Positions 8,239 through 14,756 of a stretch of DNA of 39,699 bases are shown here, piece after piece. Position numbers and translations under genes: made by a program. Source of the stretch: Actinomycetales bacterium. Lineage in GTDB: Bacteria; Actinomycetota; Actinomycetes; Actinomycetales; Kineosporiaceae. Positions within the stretch are counted from its first letter, which is position 1, and each line of letters begins with the position of its first letter. The DNA is taken from NCBI GenBank assembly GCA_012719445.1, contig JAAYAH010000253.1, positions 1 through 39,699 of the forward strand, read 5' to 3'. The notes beneath the pieces were generated by a model. That model was given only the letters and a program-made list of their open reading frames with translations. It was not told where the DNA came from and searched no databases.

Positions 8239-8267
8239 TGTCTAGACGCAACGTTGCGTCTTGTCAA
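8239..8267 (-). promoter_or_regulatory. Promoter of O-methyltransferase gene
   Basis: On the minus strand a consensus -35 TTGACA (8267-8262) and a -10 TAGACA (8244-8239) are separated by exactly 17 bases. The ATG follows 6 bases after the -10. The spacer is almost wholly the TetR palindrome, so bound repressor would block RNA polymerase. Confidence 0.7.
8244..8261. promoter_or_regulatory. Perfect 18-bp palindromic operator (TetR)
   Basis: AGACGCAACGTTGCGTCT is its own reverse complement. It fills the spacer of the leftward methyltransferase promoter and overlaps the -35 of the rightward tetR promoter, so one bound dimer could shut both. Size and symmetry suit a TetR-family dimer; binding is inferred. 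Confidence 0.75.
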
Positions 8268-8281
8268 GCACTCGATACACT
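8254..8281 (+). promoter_or_regulatory. Promoter of tetR gene
   Basis: TTGCGT (8254-8259), a 16-base spacer and TACACT (8276-8281). The -35 is half of the palindrome, which predicts autorepression. Transcription should begin near 8288, only about 10 bases before the ATG. Confidence 0.5.
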
Positions 8282-8297
8282 CCCGGCGGAGGTGAGG

Positions 8298-8954
8298 ATG
8301 GGCGAGTCGCAGCTCCCGGGGGATGCCGCCGGACCGGTCAGGCACCACGGCAACCGGCACGGTCGCAGCGAGGACGCCAGGCGCGCGGTGATCCGGGCCG
8401 CGGACGACCTGCTCGTCGAGCGGGGGTTCGCCGGGGTCACCATCGAGGGCATCGCCGCCAGGGCCGGTGTCGCCAAGCAGACGATCTACCGCTGGTGGGG
8501 CTCGAAGGTCGACGTCCTGTTCGACACCTTCCTCGAGGACGCGACCGAGCAGCTCGCCCCGCCGGACAACGGCACCGTCCGGTCCGACCTGACCGCCTAC
8601 CTCCGGCAGCTCGCCGCGTTCCTCACCGAGGACGACGCCGGTGCGGTACTCCGAGCCCTCGTCGGCCAGGCGCAGCACGACCCGGGGCTGGCGCGGACGC
8701 TCCGCGAGAGCCACCTGGACCAGCTCAGGAACCGCGAGTTGGCGATGCTCGACCGCGCGGTGGGACGGGGCGAGCTGCCGGCGGGGCTCGACCTCGACGA
8801 GGCCCTCGACCGGCTCGTCGGGCCGGTGTACCACCGGGTCCTGGTCACCGGGGGACCCGTCGGACCCGAGGTCACCGACCGGTTCGTCGACGCCTTCCTC
8901 GCTGCCTGTGCGGCCGCAGGGGAACCCGCGCCGGTCCCGCCGGATCAGGGCTGA
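8298..8954 (+). CDS. TetR/AcrR-family transcriptional regulator
   Basis: A 218-residue one-component repressor. The N-terminal DNA-binding domain is at about residues 25-70, with GVTIEGIAARAGVAKQTIYRWWGSKVDVL as helix-turn-helix (shown here in part only: TIEGIAARAGVAKQTIYRWW). The C-terminal half is a helical ligand/dimer domain; its inducer is unknown. The start is ATG 8298, with GGAGG five bases upstream; an earlier in-frame TTG at 8238 lies inside the operator and is rejected. It is divergent from the O-methyltransferase and should repress both it and itself through the palindrome. Its stop overlaps the stop of the convergent membrane-protein gene by 10 bases. Confidence 0.9.
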   Translation: MGESQLPGDAAGPVRHHGNRHGRSEDARRAVIRAADDLLVERGFAGVTIEGIAARAGVAKQTIYRWWGSKVDVLFDTFLEDATEQLAPPDNGTVRSDLTAYLRQLAAFLTEDDAGAVLRALVGQAQHDPGLARTLRESHLDQLRNRELAMLDRAVGRGELPAGLDLDEALDRLVGPVYHRVLVTGGPVGPEVTDRFVDAFLAACAAAGEPAPVPPDQG

Positions 8955-9697
8955 GGCCGGTCCCCGTCCTCGTCGGCGGGCACGGGGACGGTCGGGGAGA
9001 CCGTCTCGGCGGTCCCGGAGATCGCCTCGGAGACGGTGCCCGGTTCGACGACCACCTCCCCGACGGGTTCGCCCGGGCTGTCACCGGCCGGCCCGTCGGC
9101 CGCCGCCTGCTCGCTGTGCGCGAGCGGGGCCGCGGCCGGTGGCAGCAGGTCGTCGTCCGTCCACAGGTCCTCGTCACCGGCGCCGACACGGCGCCACTCC
9201 TCGAGCCGGCGGTTGCGTCGCCAGGCGATCGCGGCGGCGATCGCGGCGGCGATCGCGAGCAGCAGGACCAGGCGGCCGCGGTGCCGCTTCGGCTCGTCCA
9301 CCGGGTCGGCCGATCGATCCGGCTCGTCGTCCCCGGCCACCGCCCTGGCCGCGACGACCGTTGCCGCTGCCGCGCTGAGGGCGCTGACGATCCGGGGCAG
9401 CAGGTCCTCGACGAGCCGGTCCCGTGCGGCGTCGACGGCGGGCGCGAGGCGCTCGGCGGCCTGTCCGACCGCCGGTGCGGTGACCTCCCGGCCGCGCTCC
9501 CAGCCCTTCTCGAGCACCGGTGCCGCCCAGTCGCGCGCGGCGGACACCCGGGGTGCCGCCCAGTCCCGCGCCGTCCCGGCGGCCTCCTCCGCCGCCCTGA
9601 TCCCGCGATCGGCGACCGGGGCGATCCTCTCCCTGAGGGCGGTGGCCCGTTCACGAACCTGCTCCACGACCGGTTCGCCCGAGCTTCTGCGCTTCAC
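8945..9697 (-). CDS. Single-pass membrane protein with amphipathic helical repeats
   Basis: A 250-residue hypothetical protein. Residues 10-120 are amphipathic helices with repeated ARDWAAP units (43-49 and 54-60), of the kind seen in apolipoprotein- or LEA-like proteins. One membrane segment (about 142-159, LVLLLAIAAAIAAAIAW) is followed by RRNRR and an acidic, Pro-rich tail. The start is GTG 9697 with GGGAGGAGGAG just upstream. The alanine/isoleucine part of the membrane segment is written in DNA as three close GCGATCGC copies near 9227-9255. It is divergent from ppiA, the same position and strand as the membrane protein Rv0008c in M. tuberculosis, but I cannot show homology. Function unknown. 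Confidence 0.75.
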   Translation of the reverse strand: MKRRSSGEPVVEQVRERATALRERIAPVADRGIRAAEEAAGTARDWAAPRVSAARDWAAPVLEKGWERGREVTAPAVGQAAERLAPAVDAARDRLVEDLLPRIVSALSAAAATVVAARAVAGDDEPDRSADPVDEPKRHRGRLVLLLAIAAAIAAAIAWRRNRRLEEWRRVGAGDEDLWTDDDLLPPAAAPLAHSEQAAADGPAGDSPGEPVGEVVVEPGTVSEAISGTAETVSPTVPVPADEDGDRPQP

Positions 9698-9981
9698 GAC
9701 TCCTCCTCCCGCCCGACGGGATCGTGGCCGGGCCCCCGGCGACCGCCCGTCATGACTGATCGTGACATCTTCTCGCGAAGAACGGCTCGCACCAGTGCAC
9801 TCCGGGATGCGCGTCCGCGCTACCCCCGTGACAGACTTCGACACGTGCCGCTCGGTCCTTAGCGCTTCCCGGGCGGCCCGGACCGCCGTCACGACGGCCG
9901 GCGCCCGCCGGGACGGTTCCGGCCGGCACGACGGTGACCGGTCCGACAGGCGCCAACAGTCGATGTGTGAAAGGCGATCCG

Positions 9982-10530
9982 GTGACCGAGCCGCTGCCAA
10001 CCCCGCTGTACGCGACCCTGCACACGAACCGCGGTGACATCAGGTGTGAGCTGTTCCCCAACCACGCTCCGAGGACGGTGCGGAACTTCGTCGAGCTCGC
10101 CGAGGGCACCCGCGAGTGGCAGGACCCGCGGACCCGTCAGCCGAGGACCGACCCGTACTACGACGGCCTCTCCTTCCACCGGGTGATACCCGACTTCATG
10201 ATCCAGGGTGGCTGCCCGCTCGGGACCGGAACCGGGGGGCCCGGCTACACCTTCGACGACGAGATCCACCCGGAGCTGTCCTTCACCAAGCCCTACCTGT
10301 TGGCCATGGCCAACGCGGGCCTGCGGATGGGGCGTGGCACCAACGGGTCGCAGTTCTTCGTGACCGTCTCGGCCACCACCTGGCTGCAGGGCAAGCACAC
10401 GATCTTCGGTGAGGTCGTGGACGACGCGGGCCGCAAGGTCGTCGACTCCATCGCGGCGACCTCGACCGACGCCCAGGACCGGCCGCTGGAGCCGGTGGTC
10501 ATCGAGCGCGTGACGATCGAGCGCGGATGA
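9982..10530 (+). CDS. ppiA: Peptidyl-prolyl cis-trans isomerase, cyclophilin type
   Basis: A 182-residue cytoplasmic cyclophilin that speeds proline isomerisation during protein folding. The fold markers are NFVELAEG, FHRVIPDFMIQGG with the catalytic arginine, LAMANAG and GSQFFVT. The length equals that of mycobacterial PpiA. GTG 9982 is chosen because GAAAGG lies just before it and the family starts there; an earlier in-frame GTG adds only a few residues. It overlaps the next gene by an ATGA, so it is probably cotranscribed with the rhomboid protease. The pair sits in the conserved origin-proximal block. Confidence 0.93.
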   Translation: MTEPLPTPLYATLHTNRGDIRCELFPNHAPRTVRNFVELAEGTREWQDPRTRQPRTDPYYDGLSFHRVIPDFMIQGGCPLGTGTGGPGYTFDDEIHPELSFTKPYLLAMANAGLRMGRGTNGSQFFVTVSATTWLQGKHTIFGEVVDDAGRKVVDSIAATSTDAQDRPLEPVVIERVTIERG

Positions 10531-11441
10531 CCGAACCTCCGGTCGACGGGACGGCGTCGGACACCGACGCCGTCCCGTGCTGCCCGCGTCACCCCGACCG
10601 CGAGTCCTACGTCCGGTGCCAGCGCTGCGAACGGCCGGTGTGCCCGGAGTGCCAGCGCCCGGCGGCCGTCGGCGTCCAGTGCGTCGACTGCGTCCGGGAG
10701 GGCGCCCGCAGCGCCCGGGCGGCCCGCACCGTCTTCGGCGGCGCGAACCCGACCGGTCGACCGGTGGTCACCATCGGTCTGGTCATCGCGTGTGCCGTCG
10801 CCTACCTGGCCCAGATCGTTCCCGGCAGCAGCGTCACCGCCCGGTTCGCGTTCGTTCCGTTCCTGGCGGCCGAGGAGCCGTGGCGGTTCCTCACCTCGGC
10901 GTTCCTGCACTCCGAGTCGCTGCCGCTGCACATCCTCTTCAACCTGTACGCCCTGTGGGTGGTGGGCCCCTACCTGGAGGGACTCTTCGGACGGGTGCGG
11001 TTCCTGGCGCTGTACCTGCTCTCCGCCGTCGGCGGCTCGGTCTTCGTCTTCCTGCTCGCGGTGCCCGGGGTGCTCAGCACCTCCTGGCGGACGGCTGTCG
11101 TCGGAGCGTCGGGGGCCGTCTTCGGGTTGTTCGCCGCCGTCGTGGTGCTGCACCGGAGGCTGGAGCGGGACTCCCGGGCCATGGTCGGCCTGATCGTGGT
11201 GAACCTCGTCATCGGGTTCATCCCCGACCTCGGCATCGCCTGGCAGGGCCACCTGGGCGGGCTGATCACCGGGGCGGCGATCGCGGCCGTCCTCGCCTAC
11301 GCTCCCAGGGAGGGCCGGACCGTGATCCAGGTGCTCGGGACCGCGGGGGTGGCCCTGGTGCTGGTGGCGCTCACGGTGATCAAGATCTCGACGGTCGCAC
11401 CCGGCCTGCTCGTCGGCCTGCCGGACCTGCCCGGCCTGTGA
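10527..11441 (+). CDS. Rhomboid intramembrane serine protease with N-terminal zinc-ribbon-like segment
   Basis: A 304-residue integral membrane protease that cuts helices within the bilayer. The catalytic serine is Ser195 in GASGAVFGL, and the partner histidine is His242 in GHLGGLITG. Six or seven membrane segments span about 80-285, and the rhomboid-type LHILFNLYALW is at 134-144. The N-terminal 65 residues contain four or more CxxC/CxxH pairs (residues 18-55), a B-box/zinc-ribbon-like cytoplasmic domain common in actinobacterial rhomboids (for example Rv0110). The ATG overlaps the ppiA stop by four bases. Substrates are unknown. In M. tuberculosis the gene at this place is different, so this is a lineage-specific member of the block. 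Confidence 0.9.
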   Translation: MTEPPVDGTASDTDAVPCCPRHPDRESYVRCQRCERPVCPECQRPAAVGVQCVDCVREGARSARAARTVFGGANPTGRPVVTIGLVIACAVAYLAQIVPGSSVTARFAFVPFLAAEEPWRFLTSAFLHSESLPLHILFNLYALWVVGPYLEGLFGRVRFLALYLLSAVGGSVFVFLLAVPGVLSTSWRTAVVGASGAVFGLFAAVVVLHRRLERDSRAMVGLIVVNLVIGFIPDLGIAWQGHLGGLITGAAIAAVLAYAPREGRTVIQVLGTAGVALVLVALTVIKISTVAPGLLVGLPDLPGL

Positions 11442-11853
11442 GGTCACCCCGCTGATCACTCGCCGGTCGGGCGGCCCCTGCCGATCAGAGCAGCGGTGAT
11501 CGTTCGAGGTGATCGCGCATCCGGGTTGCGCGCCAGTGATCGCGGGTACGGATCGCGTCCACGGTGATGGCGCCCACAGTGCTGGCGGGCACGGATCGCG
11601 CGGCTGTGAGCCGATGCCACGGAACTCCGAGGCGGTGGGACGGGAGCCACCTGCACCGCCGGCACCGCGTACCCGGCGAGGATCACCGGCAGGGCGGTAG
11701 GACCCCCGGGTTGCCCTCGGATCGGACGAGAACGACAGACACGCGTACGGCAGGGCCGGGTACCCGGTGACGTAGGCGGTCCCCGGCGTCCGGGAACCTC
11801 CCCATGCCCGGTGGGAGCCCGCCCGCGTCCCGCTCGGTCCGGAGAGATCCCTC

Positions 11854-11904
11854 AAGATCTTGGTGGATACGAACCGTGGAGCGTGCCGGATCCACCAAGA
11901 TCTT
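11854..11904. repeat. 15-bp perfect inverted repeat, 21-base loop
   Basis: AAGATCTTGGTGGAT (11854-11868) pairs perfectly with ATCCACCAAGATCTT (11890-11904). The second arm runs into TTTTC, so on the plus strand it could work as a terminator for ppiA-rhomboid, although the stop is 412 bases away. The arms are less G+C-rich than the neighbourhood. A small palindromic repeat element is the alternative. Confidence 0.7.
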
Positions 11905-12011
11905 TTCGCTGCCGTCCACCCCGACCTCACACCGCCGCGTCGCGCCCTGTGCCACCCCGAGAACCCGGTCGAGCCGTCGGGCCGACCCAGGTTGACACTC
12001 ACAGCAAGGGG

Positions 12012-12084
12012 ATATCCACAGATCGTGAACACCATGTGAATGACATCGACGTAACTACACAGGTGTGAGTAACCCTGTGGATAA
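12012..12084. promoter_or_regulatory. Two DnaA-box-like 9-mers, facing each other
   Basis: ATATCCACA (12012-12020, one mismatch to TTATCCACA) lies on the plus strand and a perfect TTATCCACA lies on the minus strand (12076-12084). The 55 bases between are A+T-richer than the surroundings. DnaA binding is inferred from the match and from the origin-proximal position; this is not oriC. Confidence 0.45.
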
Positions 12085-12255
12085 CCGGTCGCGCCCGTGA
12101 TCGCACCAGGCCAGGCAGGCGGTGGGTACGCCGGAGGGACGGTCAGGGAAGGGAATCCGGTCGTGCGGAGGCGCCACGGCGGTACGACGAACCGGACGAC
12201 AGCGGCACGCCAGTGCGTCGGATCGCTCGGCCGGGAGCGGTGGAGGTGTCACCCG

Positions 12256-12269
12256 GTTCCACGTGAATC
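12256..12269. promoter_or_regulatory. parS-like ParB-binding site
   Basis: GTTCCACGTGAATC matches 12 of 14 bases of the parS consensus GTTTCACGTGAAAC, including the whole central CACGTG. Actinobacterial parS sites cluster near oriC and the site is intergenic. Two mismatches keep the confidence moderate. Confidence 0.4.
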
Positions 12270-12515
12270 CGCCGGGAACGGCATGTCCTGCCGCGATGCC
12301 GACGGGCAGAGCCCACGGGGGAGGCGTCCCGGGTGAGACGCACCGGCACGCACCGCGACGGACATCGCTCGCCCCGCCCACGCCGCAGACGCGCATGACG
12401 TGAACGTGAGGGTCTCAGCCGCCGTGGTCAGGCAGGGAGCAGCCGGATGGACCGGTCGGAGGGACCGGGGATGTCAGGGCCGGCCACGGGGGTCACCGGG
12501 CCGGAGACGGGTGGC

Positions 12516-12764
12516 TCAGCGCCAGCGCGTCGTCATGAGGAAGCCCGAGAGCCCGATGGCGAACCCGATGACGAGGTTGCCGTGGCCGATACCGGGGATC
12601 GGGTACTCGGTCTGGGTGACGTAGTAGACGACGATCCAAGCGAGCCCCAGCAGCAGCAGGCCGACCATGACCGGAAGGAACCACGCGGGGTTCGGCTTCG
12701 GCGGTCCGGATTTGGCTGCCGGCGGGGTGAAGGCGCTCTTTCGCCGAATCCTGGACTCGGGCAT
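12516..12764 (-). CDS. crgA: Cell-division protein CrgA
   Basis: An 82-residue membrane protein that helps place and stabilise the septum by linking FtsZ, FtsQ and penicillin-binding proteins in actinobacteria. A basic, Pro-rich cytoplasmic N-terminus (1-26; PESRIRRKSAFTPP) is followed by two membrane helices (about 27-47 and 61-79) with the short conserved TQTEYPIPGIG link. ATG 12764 has AGGAG about 8 bases upstream. It is divergent from the DUF881 gene with only 48 bases between, and the two seem to share a symmetric -10 box. Order and orientation match crgA (Rv0011c). Confidence 0.93.
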   Translation of the reverse strand: MPESRIRRKSAFTPPAAKSGPPKPNPAWFLPVMVGLLLLGLAWIVVYYVTQTEYPIPGIGHGNLVIGFAIGLSGFLMTTRWR

Positions 12765-12800
12765 GACGGTTCTCCTGGCGTGGCGGACGGGCAACGCGAC

Positions 12801-12807
12801 TAGCGTA
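12801..12807. promoter_or_regulatory. Bidirectional -10 box between crgA and DUF881 genes
   Basis: TAGCGTA reads TANNNT on both strands: TAGCGT rightward (12801-12806) and TACGCT leftward (12807-12802). Rightward, the DUF881 GTG follows after 6 bases, giving a leaderless mRNA. Leftward, it gives crgA a leader of about 30 bases with a Shine-Dalgarno. Shared symmetric -10 boxes are a known source of divergent transcription. No clear -35 is visible on either side. Confidence 0.5.
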
Positions 12808-12812
12808 GTGGT

Positions 12813-13760
12813 GTGTCGCTGCCAGAGCACCGCCTCGTCCGCCGACCGACCATGAGCACGATCGGTGTCACCGTCGTGCTCGCCATGGCCGGTGTGCTCT
12901 TCGCCACCAGTGCCGAGACCGCCCGTGGCACCCAGCTCCGCTCGGATCGGTCGGACCTCCCGGGACTGATCAGGGCTCAGGAGGCCAGGGTCGCCGCACG
13001 GCTGCAGCGGGTCACCTCCCTCCGCTCCGAGATCGACCAGCAGACCAGCATGGCGGCGAACGGCAGCGACGTGCTCACCCGGCTGCGCCAGGAGACGGAT
13101 CGCCTGGACGAGGCGGGAGGGCTCGCCCCCGTGACCGGCCGGGCGCTGGTGGTGACGCTCAACGACGCGCCGAAGAACACCCCCCTGCCCGACGGCGTCT
13201 CGCCGGACGCGCTCGTCGTCCACCAGCAGGACGTCCAGGCCGTGGTGAACGCCCTGTGGCTGGGCGGGGCCGAGGCGATGATGCTCCAGGACCAGCGGGT
13301 CGTGTCCACCAGCGCGGTGCGGTGCGTCGGGAACACCCTCAACCTCCAGGGGCGCGTGTACGGGCCCCCCTACGTCATCACCGCGATCGGCGATCCCCGC
13401 CGGCTCAGGGCAGCCCTGAAGACCAGCGCCGACATCGCCATCTACCTGAACTACGTGAAGATGCTGAGGTTGGGCTGGAAGGTCGAGGAGAAGGCGACGG
13501 TGACCATGCCCGCCTTCGACGGAGCGATCGACCTCCGCTACGCCAAGGCGCCGGAGACCGCTGCGGGCGCCGGAGACCAGGGCACGAGGGCATCGGACAC
13601 CGGGGCGCCGGACACCGGGGCGTCGGGAGACGCGACGCAGGAGGGGACCGGGCGCACCACCTCGGACGACGACACCGGGGCCGCCTCGGCAGGCGCCGGC
13701 TCGGACGGCTCCGCCGGGGAGGACGGCGGCTCCACGGACAGGTCCGGAACGGCTCCATGA
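12813..13760 (+). CDS. DUF881 membrane-anchored protein
   Basis: A 315-residue protein with one N-terminal membrane segment (about 14-33), a coiled coil (about 50-100) and the DUF881 domain (about 105-245; VTGRALVVTLNDAP, VHQQDVQAVVNALW, GPPYVITAIGDP). The C-terminal 70 residues are an acidic Gly/Thr/Ser tail with repeated DTGAPDTGAS units. The main part should lie outside the membrane. Function is unknown; DUF881 genes recur beside cell-division genes, and this one holds the place of Rv0012. The start is GTG 12813: a TANNNT box lies six bases before it and there is no Shine-Dalgarno, which points to leaderless translation. Confidence 0.85.
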   Translation: MSLPEHRLVRRPTMSTIGVTVVLAMAGVLFATSAETARGTQLRSDRSDLPGLIRAQEARVAARLQRVTSLRSEIDQQTSMAANGSDVLTRLRQETDRLDEAGGLAPVTGRALVVTLNDAPKNTPLPDGVSPDALVVHQQDVQAVVNALWLGGAEAMMLQDQRVVSTSAVRCVGNTLNLQGRVYGPPYVITAIGDPRRLRAALKTSADIAIYLNYVKMLRLGWKVEEKATVTMPAFDGAIDLRYAKAPETAAGAGDQGTRASDTGAPDTGASGDATQEGTGRTTSDDDTGAASAGAGSDGSAGEDGGSTDRSGTAP

Positions 13761-13901
13761 CCCGGACCGTCCCGCCGAGGTCGCTCACCTCCTCCGCCCT
13801 CTCGGTAGAGCCCCGGCCCGGGTTCCGGTGGTCTGCCGCCACGTGACCCGCCGACCCGCCACCAGCGACACCACCACCGACCCACCGACAGGAGGGCCTC
13901 G

Positions 13902-14528
13902 ATGAGCACGCGCATCCTCGTCGTGGACAACTACGACAGCTTCGTGTGGACGATCGTGGGGTACCTGACCCAGCTCGGCGCGACCTGCGAGGTCAGGCGT
14001 AACGACGTCGTCACCGTCGCCGACGCCGCGGGCTTCGACGGGGTGCTGCTCTCGCCGGGGCCCGGGACGCCGTCGGAGGCCGGGGTGTGCCCGGAGATGG
14101 TGAAGCACTGTGCCGAGACCGAACAGCCGATGCTGGGGGTGTGCCTCGGACACCAGGCCCTCGGAGAGGTCTTCGGCGGCACCGTGTCGCATGCCCCGGA
14201 ACTCATGCACGGTAAGACCAGCCTGGTCCACCACGAGGGAACCGGGGTCCTGGAGGGGCTTCCCACGCCGTTCCGGGCCACCCGGTACCACTCCCTCGCG
14301 GTGCTGGCCGACACCGTCCCCGACGCGCTCGCCGTCACCGGCCGCACCGAAGCGGGCATCGTCATGGCGCTGCAGCACCGGGAGCTGCCGCTGTACGGGG
14401 TCCAGTTCCACCCCGAGTCGGTGCTCACCGAGGGCGGGCACCGACTGCTGGCGAACTGGCTGGCGCGATGCGGGGATCCCGATGCCGTGCGCCGCTCCGA
14501 AGGTCTCGCCCCTCTCGTGCGCCACTGA
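13902..14528 (+). CDS. trpG: Type 1 glutamine amidotransferase, anthranilate/aminodeoxychorismate synthase component II
   Basis: A 208-residue glutaminase subunit that feeds ammonia to chorismate-using enzymes for tryptophan or folate. The triad is visible: Cys81 in GVCLGHQALGE, then His170 and Glu172 in QFHPES. Other markers are VVDNYDSFVW at the start and SPGPGTPSEAG at 51-61. ATG 13902 follows AGGAGGG. It stands alone, in the place of Rv0013 (annotated trpG); no trpE or pabB is near, so TrpG and PabA roles cannot be separated and one protein may serve both. It converges on pknB across the repeat region 14529-14756. Confidence 0.92.
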   Translation: MSTRILVVDNYDSFVWTIVGYLTQLGATCEVRRNDVVTVADAAGFDGVLLSPGPGTPSEAGVCPEMVKHCAETEQPMLGVCLGHQALGEVFGGTVSHAPELMHGKTSLVHHEGTGVLEGLPTPFRATRYHSLAVLADTVPDALAVTGRTEAGIVMALQHRELPLYGVQFHPESVLTEGGHRLLANWLARCGDPDAVRRSEGLAPLVRH

Positions 14529-14561
14529 TCAGTGCGTCACTGCTCGTGAACTCTCGTTCGA

Positions 14562-14631
14562 GCGTCACTGATCAAGCGTCACCGACCGGGCGTCACCGAC
14601 CGGGCGTCACCGACCGGGCGTGATTGACCGG
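14562..14631. repeat. Tandem 14-bp repeats between trpG and pknB
   Basis: Three perfect tandem copies of GCGTCACCGACCGG (14576-14617) are flanked by diverged units on each side (14562-14575 and 14618-14631). The region is intergenic and between convergent genes. The copy number is likely variable between strains. Confidence 0.8.
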
Positions 14632-14657
14632 GCGCCACCGAGACGAGGCGGGTCCGC

Positions 14658-14716
14658 CGTCGAGGCGAGGGGTTATCCGGTCGAGGCGAGGGGTTCTCCG
14701 GTCGGGGCGAGAGGTC
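14658..14716. repeat. 21-bp tandem repeats between trpG and pknB
   Basis: Nearly three units of a 21-base repeat with the core GTCGAGGCGAGGGGTT: 14658-14678, 14679-14699 and a partial, diverged 14700-14716. It lies directly beside the 14-bp tandem array. Confidence 0.75.
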
Positions 14717-14751
14717 GGGTCCCCGAACCCGCACCGCGAGCCCGGGGACCC
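14717..14751 (-). terminator. Hairpin downstream of pknB operon
   Basis: GGGTCCCCG (14717-14725) and CGGGGACCC (14743-14751) make a perfect 9-bp stem with a 17-base loop. It begins 5 bases past the pknB stop, the expected place to end the seven-gene operon. There is no T-run. Confidence 0.55.
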
Positions 14752-14756
14752 CGCCC

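Larger units (their letters stand above)
11442..12515. other. 1.07-kb gene-free region between convergent rhomboid and crgA genes
   Basis: No frame here has a recognisable protein. It holds GATC-rich short repeats (11450-11620), the long inverted repeat at 11854-11904, a relatively A+T-rich stretch with two DnaA-box-like 9-mers (12012-12084) and a parS-like site (12256-12269). The size is unusual for this compact core, where most gaps are under 150 bases. Confidence 0.6.

Noticed and set aside
9227-9255. Triple GCGATCGC as a regulatory array
   Set aside because: The copies lie inside the membrane-helix codons of the leftward gene and are explained by repeated Ala-Ile-Ala codons.
12012-12084. 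Chromosome origin oriC
   Set aside because: Only two DnaA-box-like words and no dnaA or dnaN nearby; oriC should lie beyond the left edge by gene order.
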